The notes: generated by a model not told the origin, from the sequence alone. A stretch of 64,000 bases of DNA from Desulfuromonas soudanensis (GCF_001278055.1 NZ_CP010802.1:1116001-1180000), one strand, 5' to 3'; shown: positions 53,012 to 62,290, numbered from the stretch's first letter. A program made the numbers and translations.

Positions 53012-53217
53012 AATTTTTAAGTAACCAAAAATACAAGTTATTTTTATAGAAAAGACTGTTTTATCTTTGCTTGACATTCGGGGTGTAAGAAAACTTACGG
53101 GGGCAGGCGGGGCAGGCCGGGGAAAACTCCGGCTTCGGGGGATCGGGGCGGGGTGTTGGTTTTTGAAACCTGTTTCGTTTCCTTACGGCTTTCGAGCTTG
53201 AGCGGAGAAGAGGGGTG

Positions 53218-53250
53218 AAAAAATGCCCCGGGGGAGTTGGCTCCCGGGGC
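53218..53250 (-). terminator. rho-independent terminator
   Basis: Stem GCCCCGGG(G)GAG/CTCCCGGGGC with loop TTGG, six T on the minus strand. It ends the kinase/regulator transcript. Confidence 0.88.
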
Positions 53251-53255
53251 AAAAG

Positions 53256-54683
53256 TCAGCCGCGCATCTTCTTCAGCCGCTGACAGAGGGCGGGGCGGGA
53301 GATGCCGAGGAAGGAAGCGGCGACGGACTGGTTTCCCCCGGCCCGCTCCATGGCCTCGCGAACCAGCAGTCCCCCCGCTTCGTCGAGGGTCGGCAGCGTT
53401 TCGGTGAAAATCAGTTTCCGTCCGCCCGTATCGGCGGGGAGGGGCGAAGACGGTGCAGCGCCCGAGGGGAGAGCCTGCTCTCCGATGGCTTTCCGGAAGG
53501 GTGCCAGGGAGAGCCGTCCGGACTGGTGCTGGCTGACGGCATCGAAGACCATGGATCGCAGTTCCCGGACGTTGCCGGGGAAGGGGTAGTCCCCCATCAG
53601 GTCGGAGAGTCCGACGGGGAGCAGAGGGCGCTTTTTCCCCAGTGCTTCGGCTGCCTCGGAGAGAAACTTCTCGAGAAGGAGCGGCAGGTCGTCGCGGCGC
53701 TCCCGCAGGGACGGGAGGGTGACGTGGTGGGCCTTGAGGCGGTAATAGAGATCCTTGCGGAAGGCCCCGGCGGCCATCCGTTCGGCGAGGTCGAGATTGG
53801 TGGCGGCGACGATGCGGACGTTCGACCGTCTCGGGCGGTCGGCGCCGAGGGGGAGATATTCCTCTTCCTGGAGGAGGCGCAGCAGCTTGACCTGGGACCC
53901 CGGACTCAGGTCGCCGATCTCGTCGAGGAACAACGTCCCCCCCGCGGCTTCCTCGACCATCCCCTTGCGGGCCTGCTGGGCCCCGGTGAAGGCGCCCCGC
54001 ACATGGCCGAAGAGGGTGTCGGCAAAGACGTTGTCGTCGAGTCCGGCGGCGTTGACGGCCACCCAGGGCCCCTTCGGGCGCCCGAGGCGGTGAACGATCC
54101 GGGCCACCAGTTCCTTGCCGGTGCCGCTGTCGCCGGTGATCAGCACCGGCTGGCTGCTGGGAGAGACCGCCTCGAGGTAGTGGAAGACCGCCTGCATCCG
54201 GGGGTTGACGGTGGATATTTCGGCAAAGGCCTCGGGGTGACCGAGGCTCCGGTGCAGGATGCCGCTGCGCAGCTTCTCGTTTTCCGTCTCCAGCTCCCGG
54301 AGGCGCAGGGCGCGGAGGATTCCGGTCATGATGCGGTTGCGGTCGTCGGTCTTGACGAAATAGTCACAGGCGCCGAGCTGCATGCAGCGCACTGCGCTGT
54401 TGAGCTGGTTGATGCCGCTGATGATGATCACCGGCAGCTCCGGGCGTTCGTTACGGATCCAGCCGATGATGTCCTCTCCCGTCGGCGGCGGCAGGGTCAG
54501 GTCGAGGAGAACCAGGGAAAAGGCGGTGGAGGCCAGAAGCTTCAGGGCTTCGTCGCCGTTGCAGCAGAGGAGGGTGTGATTGAGTCCCGCCTGGCGTTCG
54601 AGGGTCAGCGCCAGGCTGTGGAGCCAGGGGCGTTCATCGTCGACCATCAGGATGGGGAGGAGGGGCTTGAGCGTTTCATCCAT
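53256..54683 (-). CDS. sigma-54-dependent response regulator
   Basis: A 475-residue activator. The receiver domain (about 8-125) has DDE near the start and phospho-Asp in LVLLDLTLPPPTG. The AAA+ domain (about 150-390) has GDSGTGKE, the sigma-54 contact GAFTGA and GGTLFLDEIGD. The Fis-type helix-turn-helix is NQSVAASFLGISRPALCQRL. It starts three bases after a hybrid-size kinase gene that is its likely partner. It is separated from the chemosensory operon by a sigma-54 promoter, which it probably activates. Confidence 0.93.
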   Translation of the reverse strand: MDETLKPLLPILMVDDERPWLHSLALTLERQAGLNHTLLCCNGDEALKLLASTAFSLVLLDLTLPPPTGEDIIGWIRNERPELPVIIISGINQLNSAVRCMQLGACDYFVKTDDRNRIMTGILRALRLRELETENEKLRSGILHRSLGHPEAFAEISTVNPRMQAVFHYLEAVSPSSQPVLITGDSGTGKELVARIVHRLGRPKGPWVAVNAAGLDDNVFADTLFGHVRGAFTGAQQARKGMVEEAAGGTLFLDEIGDLSPGSQVKLLRLLQEEEYLPLGADRPRRSNVRIVAATNLDLAERMAAGAFRKDLYYRLKAHHVTLPSLRERRDDLPLLLEKFLSEAAEALGKKRPLLPVGLSDLMGDYPFPGNVRELRSMVFDAVSQHQSGRLSLAPFRKAIGEQALPSGAAPSSPLPADTGGRKLIFTETLPTLDEAGGLLVREAMERAGGNQSVAASFLGISRPALCQRLKKMRG

Positions 54684-54686
54684 GGA

Positions 54687-57599
54687 TCAGGAGATCCTTT
54701 CCTGGGAGGAAGGCAGGGTCACGATGACCTCGGTTCCCGCTCCCGGTGCCGAAGAAAAGCGGATGTCGCCGCCGTGCTCCTTGACGATGCGGGCGGAGAT
54801 GGAGAGTCCGAGGCCGGAGCCGCCGACATCGCGGCGGGTGGTGAAGAAGGGGTCGGTGATGTGGCCGAGGATCTCGGGGCTCATCCCTTGCCCCTCGTCG
54901 CGGATAGTGATGAGGGCGCAGTTGTCCCCGGTGTCGAAACGGGTGGTGACGAAGAGTCCCCTCTCCGGGTCGGGGAGGGCCTGGCAGGCGTTGATGATCA
55001 GGTTGAGGAAGACCTGTTCGAGACGCTGGCGGTTCCCCGGGAGGGAGGGAAGATCGGCGCCGTAGTCGACTTCGCAGCGTCGGGTCGAGCGGCGGATGAT
55101 GTTACCGGCCAGACGCAGCGTGGTGGCGACCGCTTCGTTGATGTCCACGGTCTGGCTCCGGTCGAGGGGCTCCTTGCTGGCGAAGTTCTTCAGGTCGTCG
55201 ACGATGAAACGGATGCGCCCTGCGGCCTCTTCCATTTCGGCGACGAGGAGGGGGATCTCGTCGCGCATCTTCGAGTAGCGCAATCCCCCCCAGGTAAAGT
55301 CGCCGTGCTCTTGCCGGTGGCGGTCGAGAATCGGCAGGCTCTCCGCCACCGCTTCGGCGACCATGGGGAGATTGAGGAGGATCTGGGCGTTGGGGTTGTT
55401 GATCTCGTGGGCCACTCCGGCCGCCAGGATACCGAGGGCGGCAAGGCGGCTCGACTGCAGGGCCTGCTCGCGCAGCCGGACCTTTTCGCTCACATCGCTT
55501 GCGATCTGGATGACGTTGACCACTGTTCCCCCCGGATCCCGGAGGGGGAAGACCTTGACCCCCCAATAACGGCCGTCGGCGCTTTGCGTCATCAGCTCCG
55601 CCGCTTCGCCGCTGCTGAAGACCTCTCTGAGACAGCCGTCCCATTCCTCGGGGAGGGTGCCCCAGATCGTTTGCCAGGGGAGTCCGGCGAGGTCCTCGCC
55701 GGGACGGTCGAAATGGATCGCCGCTCCGCTGTTGGCCCAGACGACCCGGAGGTCGGGAGAAAGGAGGAGGAGGGCGTCGGGAATGCCGTCGAGGAGGGCC
55801 TGGAACTGCTGGTAGAGAGTGCGAAAGCGGTGCTCGCTCTCTCCGAGGGCCTGCTGGGTCGCCTTGATGGCGCTGATGTCGCGGATGGATATGTGCAGAT
55901 AGGGAGAACCGCCGAAGTGGATCCTTCGCGCCGAGACGAGCCCGGTGGTGATGGTTTTGTCCCTGAGGCGCAGTCGGGCCTCGAGGTTGCTGATTTCGCC
56001 AGTGCCGGCCAGAACCTCCTCCATCCCCTCAAGAAAGGACGGATCTTCGAAGAGGCCCAAATCCAAAGAGGTCCTGCCGATGCACTCCTGGCGGGAATAG
56101 CCGCTCCAGGCGGCGAAACCGTCGTTGACGCTGACGATGGTGCCGTTGTCGGCGCGGGCCAGGAGGACGGCATCGGGGGAGCTCTGGAAGGCGACCCGGA
56201 AACGTTCTTCGCTCTCCTGCAGGACCTGTTCGCTGTTCTGGCGTTCCAGTTCCGCCGCCGCCCGGCCGCCGAAGATCTTCAGCAGACTCTCGGCGGTCTC
56301 GGAATTCTGCAGGGGGTGGCAGAAGAGGACGGCGAGGAACCCCAGAGGGCGTCCGAGGGAGTCGAAGAGGGGGGTGCCGACGTAGGCCTCGACCCCCCGC
56401 TCGCTCAGGAGGGGGTCTTCGGGAAAAATGGACCGGACGTCCTTTAGGTAGGTACAGACACCGCCGTCGAAGAGGTCGTTGCAGGGTGTGCCGGCCAGGG
56501 AAAAGCTGAGGTTGTCGGCGATGGCACCCTGGGCACAGACGGCGATGGTTTTGACCGTCTCTACCCCGCCGTCGCAGAGGGTGGCGACAAAGGCGTAATC
56601 GGCCTCGAGGGTTTCGGCCAGGGCGCAGGCCAGTTGGCGGAAAAAACCGTCGCCGGTCTGCGGGGTGATCCCTTTGGCGATGCGCAGGATCATCTCCTCC
56701 TGCCCCTTCCTGCCGGTCACGTCGGAAAAGAAGACCGCCATCTCGCCGGGAGCGCTTTGAAAGGCGGTGATTTCGAAAATCCACGTGCGCCCGCGGTCCC
56801 GGTATTCGAAGTTGTCCGCACTCCAGGGCGTCCCTTCCCGGCAGACGCCGAGGAGTAGGCCGGGGATATCGCTGCCGACGATCCCGGGAAAGGCTTCTTC
56901 AGGGCTCTTGCCGAGGAGTCGGGCGTGGTCGAGGCCGAGGATGGCGTCTGCCGCCGGGTTGGCTCCGCTGAGGCGCAGCGTCCCCTCGGCTTCCAGGCGA
57001 AAGAGGTACATCCCCAGGGGCGAAGAGTCGATCAAGCGGCGAAAGCGCCCCCCGCTCTCCCGAAGGGCCTCCTCGATCCGTTTGCGTTCGGAGATGTCGA
57101 GCATGACGCCGACGATACCCGCCGGAGCGCCGCCCTCGTTGTGGAAGACGGCCTTGTGAAACATGACGTCGTGCGGGGAGCCGTCGGAAAAGCGCACTGT
57201 CGTTTCGTAGACCTGGCTCCCTGCCCGGGAGAGGAGATCGTCGTCGGCCTTGCGGTAAATTTCCGCCAGCTCCGGTGGGGCGACATCGTAGACGGTTTTG
57301 CCGACGATCTCCTCCCGGGTCAAACCGATGAAGTCCTCGAAGGCGCCGTTGCAGCCGAGGTAGACTCCGGAATCGTCTTTGTAGTAGAGGGGGGCGGGGA
57401 TGGTGTCAAGAATGGTCTGGCGCAGGGTTGCGTTTCGTTTGAGCTGGGCGTTGGCCTGTCGCAGCGCCTCTGTGCGCTCGGCCACCCGCTTTTCGAGTTC
57501 GGCGTTGAGTTCCTGCAGGGCCCGCTCCGCCCGGGTCCGGCGTTGCAGGGCGGCAGCTGTGAACCGGGAAATGAGGCGGGAAAAAGGGTTTTGGGACAT
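54687..57599 (-). CDS. soluble multi-PAS/GAF histidine kinase
   Basis: A 970-residue kinase with no membrane segment. An N-terminal coiled coil (about 15-55) is followed by PAS (60-175), PAS (185-300), a GAF domain (about 310-455), PAS (460-580), PAS (590-705), the phosphoacceptor motif ILAAGVAHEINNPNAQILLN and an ATPase domain with NLIINACQAL, DEGQGM and GGSGLGLSIS. The HEINNPN form is common in sigma-54-linked kinases. The many input domains point to internal redox or ligand signals. It is cotranscribed with the regulator three bases downstream. Confidence 0.92.
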   Translation of the reverse strand: MSQNPFSRLISRFTAAALQRRTRAERALQELNAELEKRVAERTEALRQANAQLKRNATLRQTILDTIPAPLYYKDDSGVYLGCNGAFEDFIGLTREEIVGKTVYDVAPPELAEIYRKADDDLLSRAGSQVYETTVRFSDGSPHDVMFHKAVFHNEGGAPAGIVGVMLDISERKRIEEALRESGGRFRRLIDSSPLGMYLFRLEAEGTLRLSGANPAADAILGLDHARLLGKSPEEAFPGIVGSDIPGLLLGVCREGTPWSADNFEYRDRGRTWIFEITAFQSAPGEMAVFFSDVTGRKGQEEMILRIAKGITPQTGDGFFRQLACALAETLEADYAFVATLCDGGVETVKTIAVCAQGAIADNLSFSLAGTPCNDLFDGGVCTYLKDVRSIFPEDPLLSERGVEAYVGTPLFDSLGRPLGFLAVLFCHPLQNSETAESLLKIFGGRAAAELERQNSEQVLQESEERFRVAFQSSPDAVLLARADNGTIVSVNDGFAAWSGYSRQECIGRTSLDLGLFEDPSFLEGMEEVLAGTGEISNLEARLRLRDKTITTGLVSARRIHFGGSPYLHISIRDISAIKATQQALGESEHRFRTLYQQFQALLDGIPDALLLLSPDLRVVWANSGAAIHFDRPGEDLAGLPWQTIWGTLPEEWDGCLREVFSSGEAAELMTQSADGRYWGVKVFPLRDPGGTVVNVIQIASDVSEKVRLREQALQSSRLAALGILAAGVAHEINNPNAQILLNLPMVAEAVAESLPILDRHRQEHGDFTWGGLRYSKMRDEIPLLVAEMEEAAGRIRFIVDDLKNFASKEPLDRSQTVDINEAVATTLRLAGNIIRRSTRRCEVDYGADLPSLPGNRQRLEQVFLNLIINACQALPDPERGLFVTTRFDTGDNCALITIRDEGQGMSPEILGHITDPFFTTRRDVGGSGLGLSISARIVKEHGGDIRFSSAPGAGTEVIVTLPSSQERIS

Positions 57600-57793
57600 G
57601 GGTGGCCTGTTGGGGGAAATTTGCCAAAGGTTGATTCGTCCCGAGGCAATGCCGGATCTGGCGCCCCTCCGCCGTCAGGACGATTCTGGCCGTTCCAAGT
57701 CGTCGACGGCGCGGTGATCGGATGTCGTGGGAGGATGGGATATTTTAAAACAGGATTTTATCATACTCGGGGTTCGGCGCGCCACCCCGAAAC

Positions 57794-58627
57794 TTACAGC
57801 GGGGCGTCGGCTTCGAGGCGCGCCATCAGAATCTCCGCCCATCTTCCCCTTTTCAGTGGGCGTCCTTCGATCGCTGACACAGGCAGGGTGCCGATGAGGG
57901 CGTTGGCGAGAAAGGCCTCTTTTGCCCGATAGAGCCGCTCGAGGGGGATCTCCCCCTCCCGCACCGGCAGGCCGAGGGCGCGGGCTCCGGCGAGAACCCG
58001 GGCGCGGAGAATCCCGGCCAGGACCAGTTCCCCGGCGGGGGGGGTGACGAGGGTGCCGTCGACAACGGCGAAGAGGTTGCTGGTCGCCCCTTCGAGGACG
58101 TTGTTACCCTCGTCGATGAAGAGCGCTTCGCGGGCGCCGCGGCGACGGGCGAAATCGGCGGCATAGAGACAGTCGGCATAGTTGCCGCGCTTCATCTGCG
58201 GCAGGTGGCTCAAAGGGTTGACCCGGCGGTTGGGAGCGAGGACGCAGGCCGCTCCGGCAAGCCGTTCGTCGTTGGTCGGCTCGGCATAGGGTAAAGCGGT
58301 GACGAGGATGCGTCCCTCCTTTGCCGGGGGGAAGGAGAGACCGGATCCGGCGCCGCGGGTCAGGGTCAGGCGCAGCCGGGCGACGGGGGCGCCGAGACGG
58401 GCGGCGCTCTCCTGCAAAGCAGAGCGGGCCGCAGCGCGGTCGCAGGGAAAGCCGAGGAGGCGGGCCGAGAGCTCAATGCGGTCGAGATGGTATTCGAGGA
58501 AAAAGATCCGCCCCTCTTTGGCCTTGAGGGTCTCGAAGAGGGAGTCGCCGAAACGCACGGCGCCGTCGAAGATGGAGATCCTTGCTTCCTCTTCGGCCAC
58601 GAAGCGGCCGTCGATGTTGACGATCAT
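57794..58627 (-). CDS. pabC: aminodeoxychorismate lyase (class IV PLP aminotransferase)
   Basis: A 277-residue PLP enzyme that converts aminodeoxychorismate to p-aminobenzoate for folate. The class IV start MIVNIDGRFVAEEEARISIFDGAVRFGDSLFETL is typical; the PLP lysine lies in LPQMKRGNYADCLYAADFARR, and the EGATSNLF motif follows. The start overlaps the pabB stop by ATGA. Branched-chain aminotransferase is the alternative, but the pabB neighbour supports PabC. Confidence 0.9.
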   Translation of the reverse strand: MIVNIDGRFVAEEEARISIFDGAVRFGDSLFETLKAKEGRIFFLEYHLDRIELSARLLGFPCDRAAARSALQESAARLGAPVARLRLTLTRGAGSGLSFPPAKEGRILVTALPYAEPTNDERLAGAACVLAPNRRVNPLSHLPQMKRGNYADCLYAADFARRRGAREALFIDEGNNVLEGATSNLFAVVDGTLVTPPAGELVLAGILRARVLAGARALGLPVREGEIPLERLYRAKEAFLANALIGTLPVSAIEGRPLKRGRWAEILMARLEADAPL

Positions 58628-59985
58628 GGGAAATCCTCCAGGGCCTGTTGCAGCGCCCGCCCCTTGGCCAGGCACTCCTGCCACTCCCGTTCGGGGATCG
58701 AGTCGGCGACGATCCCGGCGCCGACCTGGTAGGTGAGAGTGGCGCCGAATTTCTGAAAAGTGCGGATCAGGATGTTGAAATCCATGCCGCCGGTGACGGA
58801 GATGTAGCCGGCGGATCCGGTGTAGCTGCCGCGCCCCGTCGGTTCGAGCTCGTCGATGATCTCCATGCAGCGCTTTTTCGGCACTCCGGTGACGGTGCCG
58901 CCGGGAAAGACCGCCCGCAGCAGTTCGAAGGGGCCGACGCCGTCGCGGAGAAGGCCGCGGACGTTGGAGACGATGTGGGTGACGTGGGAGTAGCGCTCGA
59001 GAACCATCAGTTCGTCCACCTCGACGGTGCCGCTGCAACAGACCTTGCCGAGGTCGTTGCGTTCGAGGTCGACAAGCATGACGTGCTCGGCCCGCTCCTT
59101 GGGGTGGGCCAGAAGCTCCTCGCCGAGATGGGAATCCTCGGGAGGGGTGTACCCCCGCGGCCGCGTTCCGGCGATGGGGCGGGTTTCGGCGACGCCGTTG
59201 TGCAGGGAGACAAGGCGCTCGGGGGACGAGGAGACGATCTCCACTCCCGGGAGGCGCAAAAGGGAGGCGAAGGGGGAGGGGTTGACGGCCCGCAGCCGGC
59301 GGTAGAGGTCCGCGGCGCTCCCGGAATAAGGGCCGTCGAAGCGGCAGGAGAGGTTGGCCTGGTAGATGTCGCCGGCCTCGATGTACTCCTTGGCCCGCCG
59401 GACCATGGCAGTAAAGTCCTCTTCGGAGAGGCGGGGGACGAGGGGGGCGGTCCGGCCCGGCGCCGGCAGGGGAAGAGGGACGGCGAGGGCCCGGCGCACC
59501 TTTTCCTCGAGAGAAAAAAGATCATCCTGCGGATCGAGGGAGGCCAGGGTCAGAGTCTTTTCGTCGTGGTCGTAGACCGCGGTCAGGTCGACCCAGTCGA
59601 GCCACAGAGCGGGGACGGGGAGGTCGCGGGCGGCCCGTTGCGGCAGGGTCTCGATCCAGGCGGAGAGATCGTAGCCGAGGGTTCCGAAAAAACCGCCGGG
59701 GAAGAGGACGCCGGAGTCGCTTCGCCGCCGGGATTCCAGGAGCGCCCCGAGCACGAGGAAGGGGTCGCCTTCGAGGGGGGTCTCCACGCCGGCTTCGATG
59801 CGCATCAGGCCGCCTCTGTCGAGGCGGTACGCTTCGCGGCGCCGCAGAGGGACGATGCTGTAGCGCCCGGTTTTGGCCGAGGAATTGAGCGTCTCGAGAA
59901 AACCCGGCCCTTCGGGGCAGAGGCGCTGCGTCAGGAGGAGGGGGTCGAAGCGCTCGAGGGAAAAGGTGCGGCAGTTGCTGCTCAT
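58624..59985 (-). CDS. pabB: aminodeoxychorismate synthase component I
   Basis: A 453-residue chorismate-binding enzyme. The catalytic core has AGDIYQANLSCRF, SSSPERLVS, RPIAGTRPRG, ERAEHVMLVDLERNDLGKV and GSYTGSAGYIS. The PIAGT box has Ala where E. coli PabB has Lys; TrpE also has Ala, but linkage to pabC favours PabB. The N-terminal part (about 1-150) is the usual divergent domain. The glutamine amidotransferase subunit is not nearby. Confidence 0.9.
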   Translation of the reverse strand: MSSNCRTFSLERFDPLLLTQRLCPEGPGFLETLNSSAKTGRYSIVPLRRREAYRLDRGGLMRIEAGVETPLEGDPFLVLGALLESRRRSDSGVLFPGGFFGTLGYDLSAWIETLPQRAARDLPVPALWLDWVDLTAVYDHDEKTLTLASLDPQDDLFSLEEKVRRALAVPLPLPAPGRTAPLVPRLSEEDFTAMVRRAKEYIEAGDIYQANLSCRFDGPYSGSAADLYRRLRAVNPSPFASLLRLPGVEIVSSSPERLVSLHNGVAETRPIAGTRPRGYTPPEDSHLGEELLAHPKERAEHVMLVDLERNDLGKVCCSGTVEVDELMVLERYSHVTHIVSNVRGLLRDGVGPFELLRAVFPGGTVTGVPKKRCMEIIDELEPTGRGSYTGSAGYISVTGGMDFNILIRTFQKFGATLTYQVGAGIVADSIPEREWQECLAKGRALQQALEDFP

Positions 59986-60170
59986 CGATCGGTGATTCCT
60001 TCAGGGGGAAGGCACTCACGTTAATGGCTGACGCCATAAATTACAAGGGGAATTCCCCCTGCCTCCTCTCTTGCGGGGATCCTGCATTGACAGTCACGCC
60101 GTCCTGGGGCACCCTGCGGAAACGCCCCGATTCCCGCGGCGTCGTTTCCCGTTTTTTAAAAGGGCAGGGG

Positions 60171-60875
60171 ATGGAAAATTCGCTCACGACATCGGCGCGC
60201 TGGCGACAGGGGCTCGGCGCCGCCTGGCCGATCTGCCTCGGCTACCTCCCCCTGGGGATCGCCCTCGGCGTGCTGGCCCGTCAGGCCGGGATCGACCCGC
60301 TGGGGATCGGTCTGATGTCGCTCCTCGTCTTTGCCGGCAGCGCCCAGTTCATCGCCGTGGCGATGCTCGCTTCCGGCGCCTCCGTCGGGGCCATCGTGCT
60401 GGCCACCCTGGTCGTCAATTTCCGCCATCTGCTGATGAGCTCGGCCCTGGCGGTTTACCTGCGCGGCGTCGGTCCCGGCTTTCTCGCCCTCTTCGCCTAC
60501 GGCATCACCGACGAGAGCTTTGCCGTCAACATGACCCGCTTCCGCAGCGGTGATTGGGACCGCTGGCGGGCCCTGATCGTCAACCAGGCCGCCAACGCCG
60601 CCTGGGTCCTCTCCACCGTCGCCGGGGCCTTTCTCGGCGAGCTGATCCCCGCCGGGGCCTTCGGCATCGATTACGCACTCATCGGAATGTTTCTCTGCCT
60701 GCTGGTCTTCCAGTTGCGGGGGGCGTTCCATCTCTTCACCGCCCTGATCTCCGGCGTCCTCTCCGTCGCCTGCTATCTGGCCGTCCCGGGGGATTCCTAT
60801 GTGGTGGTCGCCGCCGTCGGTGCGGCGAGCGCCGGCTTTTTGCTGCAGCGGCACAAAAGGAGGGGAAGGCGATGA
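60171..60875 (+). CDS. azlC: AzlC-family branched-chain amino acid exporter subunit
   Basis: A 234-residue membrane protein with about six hydrophobic segments. Family blocks GYLPLGIALGVLARQAGI, FAGSAQFIAVAML and NFRHLLMSSALAVYL are present. AzlC and AzlD together export branched-chain amino acids. The start MENSLTTSARW is chosen because GGGCAGGGG precedes it; the frame extends upstream. The end overlaps azlD by ATGA. Confidence 0.92.
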   Translation: MENSLTTSARWRQGLGAAWPICLGYLPLGIALGVLARQAGIDPLGIGLMSLLVFAGSAQFIAVAMLASGASVGAIVLATLVVNFRHLLMSSALAVYLRGVGPGFLALFAYGITDESFAVNMTRFRSGDWDRWRALIVNQAANAAWVLSTVAGAFLGELIPAGAFGIDYALIGMFLCLLVFQLRGAFHLFTALISGVLSVACYLAVPGDSYVVVAAVGAASAGFLLQRHKRRGRR

Positions 60876-61201
60876 GTATGGCTTTTGCCGATTACCTCTT
60901 TCTCCTCGGCGCCATGGGCGCCGTCACTTATCTGCCGCGCTGGCTCCCGGTCTTTCTCCTCTCCCGGCGCCCCTTGCCGTCGTGGCTCATCGACTGGCTC
61001 GATCTGATCCCCGTGGCCGTCCTCAGTGCTCTCCTGGCGCCGGCGCTGCTGGCCGACAGCGCTCCCCGTGCCCTGAATCTCGGCAAGCCGGAACTTCTGG
61101 TCGCCGGTCCCACCCTTCTTTTCGCCCTCAAAACCCGCTCCCTCGGCGGGACCGTGCTTCTCGGGATGTTTCTCTACTGGCTGACGGGCTTGGTCCTCTG
61201 A
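60872..61201 (+). CDS. azlD: AzlD-family exporter subunit
   Basis: A 109-residue membrane protein with three to four helices and the AzlD motif AVTYLPRWLPVFLLSRRPLP. It is translated together with azlC, with which it forms the branched-chain amino acid exporter. AGGGGAAGG lies before the ATG. Confidence 0.92.
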   Translation: MSMAFADYLFLLGAMGAVTYLPRWLPVFLLSRRPLPSWLIDWLDLIPVAVLSALLAPALLADSAPRALNLGKPELLVAGPTLLFALKTRSLGGTVLLGMFLYWLTGLVL

Positions 61202-61587
61202 TGCCCGCTAATCTTTCGTAGCTTTTGTGCGAAAATCATAGTTCATTTAAGGACAAGACCCGGGGGTCTCGGCCCCCGACGCCGACCTACTCTTTTGTAA
61301 AGCGACCAAAGAGTAGGCAGAAAAGCGCTTGACCTGCGGTCGGCATGGGTCGTAACGGATCGGGAAGCAATGTCCCTTTGATACAGAGACGTCCGGCGCG
61401 GCGGTTCAACCACCGGGTGGACCTGCCAAGGGCAGTGCGATCACCGTCGTTGCCGCGGGCATTTTGTTGAGGGGCTGCTGGTGGAAAAACAGCCCCGGTC
61501 AACCTCCAACTAAACCTCCGCGCAAGATCGGTGCTAAACTGGTTTTCCGATGTGTCCCTGTCCCCCGGGACCTCGACAAGGAGAAAA
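61202..61587. other. intergenic region with inverted repeats
   Basis: A 386-base gap. It has CGGGGG/CCCCCG (61261-61278), possibly ending azlCD, and a 9-bp inverted repeat CTACTCTTT/AAAGAGTAG (61287-61316). On the minus strand a 71-codon frame ends GQALFCLLFGRFTKE, which resembles translated dispersed repeats in proteobacteria more than a real gene. No convincing gene was found. Confidence 0.55.
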
Positions 61588-61878
61588 ATGGACTGGTTTC
61601 GTTTGATCCTGACATCTGAAGAGGTCGCCGCCGGCGCGGTGGAGCCCTACCGGGAGGCTTTTTCCGCCGCCTTCACCGCGGCCCGGGGGCCACGTACCAT
61701 GGCCCTCTTTGCGCGGGAGCTGGATGACGGCGGCGTCGAGCTGCTGATTTCCCCCGAGAGCGCCGAACACGCCGCACCTCTCCTCGAAGAATGGGGGGCT
61801 CTCCCCTGCGAGCGACCGGCCCTTCTCGGACTGGAGCTTCTGGTCGGTCATACCGAGATGACCTACTACATGATCTGA
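61588..61878 (+). CDS. hypothetical protein
   Basis: A 96-residue soluble protein that I do not recognise. It begins MDWFRLILTSEEVAAGAVEPY and has a beta-rich middle (VELLISPESAEHAAPLL) and an end with GHTEMTYYMI. AAGGAG lies six bases before the ATG and a strong terminator follows, so it is a real single-gene transcript. The pattern hints at a small alpha/beta fold. Confidence 0.7.
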   Translation: MDWFRLILTSEEVAAGAVEPYREAFSAAFTAARGPRTMALFARELDDGGVELLISPESAEHAAPLLEEWGALPCERPALLGLELLVGHTEMTYYMI

Positions 61879-61897
61879 GGCGGGGGTAGGGAGTAGG

Positions 61898-61931
61898 AAA
61901 AAGGCCTGCAGCGTTTGCTGCAGGCCTTTTT
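61898..61931. terminator. bidirectional rho-independent terminator
   Basis: A 15-bp stem AAAAAGGCCTGCAGC/GCTGCAGGCCTTTTT with loop GTTT, between convergent genes. Confidence 0.93.
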
Positions 61932-61952
61932 GCGTCGTGGCGGCGTGGAGGG

Positions 61953-62261
61953 CTATTCGTGAGAATGTTTCTTGCCGGCGGCGTGGATGCCGAGCATGTA
62001 GCGGTGCGGTCCCGGGATGCCGGTGGGGATGAAAGCCAGCTCGTCGCCCGGGCACAGGATGCGGTCGAGGCCGTAGGCCTTGTGGTTGCAGAAGACCCCC
62101 TCGATGCGCTCGAGGGGGAGATCGAGCTCTGCGGCGACCTCTGCCGCCGTGCGCCCTCCGGCCGGGAGCCAGAGCTCGGCTACCGACGGCAGACCCCGTT
62201 CCTTGCGCAGGGTGTGGAGGTTGCCGTAGAGGCGGATGACGGCGTTTGCCTTCTTCTCCAT
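61953..62261 (-). CDS. MoaD/ThiS-like ubiquitin-fold protein
   Basis: A 102-residue beta-grasp protein: AVIRLYGNLHTLRKERG, TAAEVAAELDLPLERIEGVFCNHKAY and PGDELAFIPTGIPGP. These are MoaD-type features, but the protein ends KKHSHE and not with the Gly-Gly needed for sulfur transfer, so it may be processed or work differently. It follows the Nudix-MobB gene by 29 bases, with a radical SAM gene beyond, in a pterin-cofactor setting. Confidence 0.75.
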   Translation of the reverse strand: MEKKANAVIRLYGNLHTLRKERGLPSVAELWLPAGGRTAAEVAAELDLPLERIEGVFCNHKAYGLDRILCPGDELAFIPTGIPGPHRYMLGIHAAGKKHSHE

Positions 62262-62290
62262 GGGGGCTCCTTTCTCGGGATCGGGGCGGA

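Larger units (their letters stand above)
52938..53255. other. regulatory gap between regulator and operon
   Basis: A 318-base gap with the sigma-54 promoter and the regulator's terminator. An inverted repeat GTAAG-AAAA-CTTAC at 53085-53098, about 80 bases upstream of the promoter, is a possible activator site. The region near the promoter is markedly AT-rich. No gene was found. Confidence 0.6.

Noticed and set aside
53071-53100. TTGACA at 53071 as a plus-strand sigma-70 promoter
   Set aside because: No plus-strand gene follows and no -10 box sits at the right distance; it lies in the regulatory gap of minus-strand genes.
53223-56447. 1074-codon plus-strand open frame opposite the response regulator and kinase
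   Set aside because: Antisense shadow; composition is Gly/Asp/Val-rich and no domain is recognisable.
61287-61502. Small minus-strand frame ending GQALFCLLFGRFTKE
   Set aside because: No ribosome site, overlaps an inverted repeat, and looks like a translated dispersed repeat.
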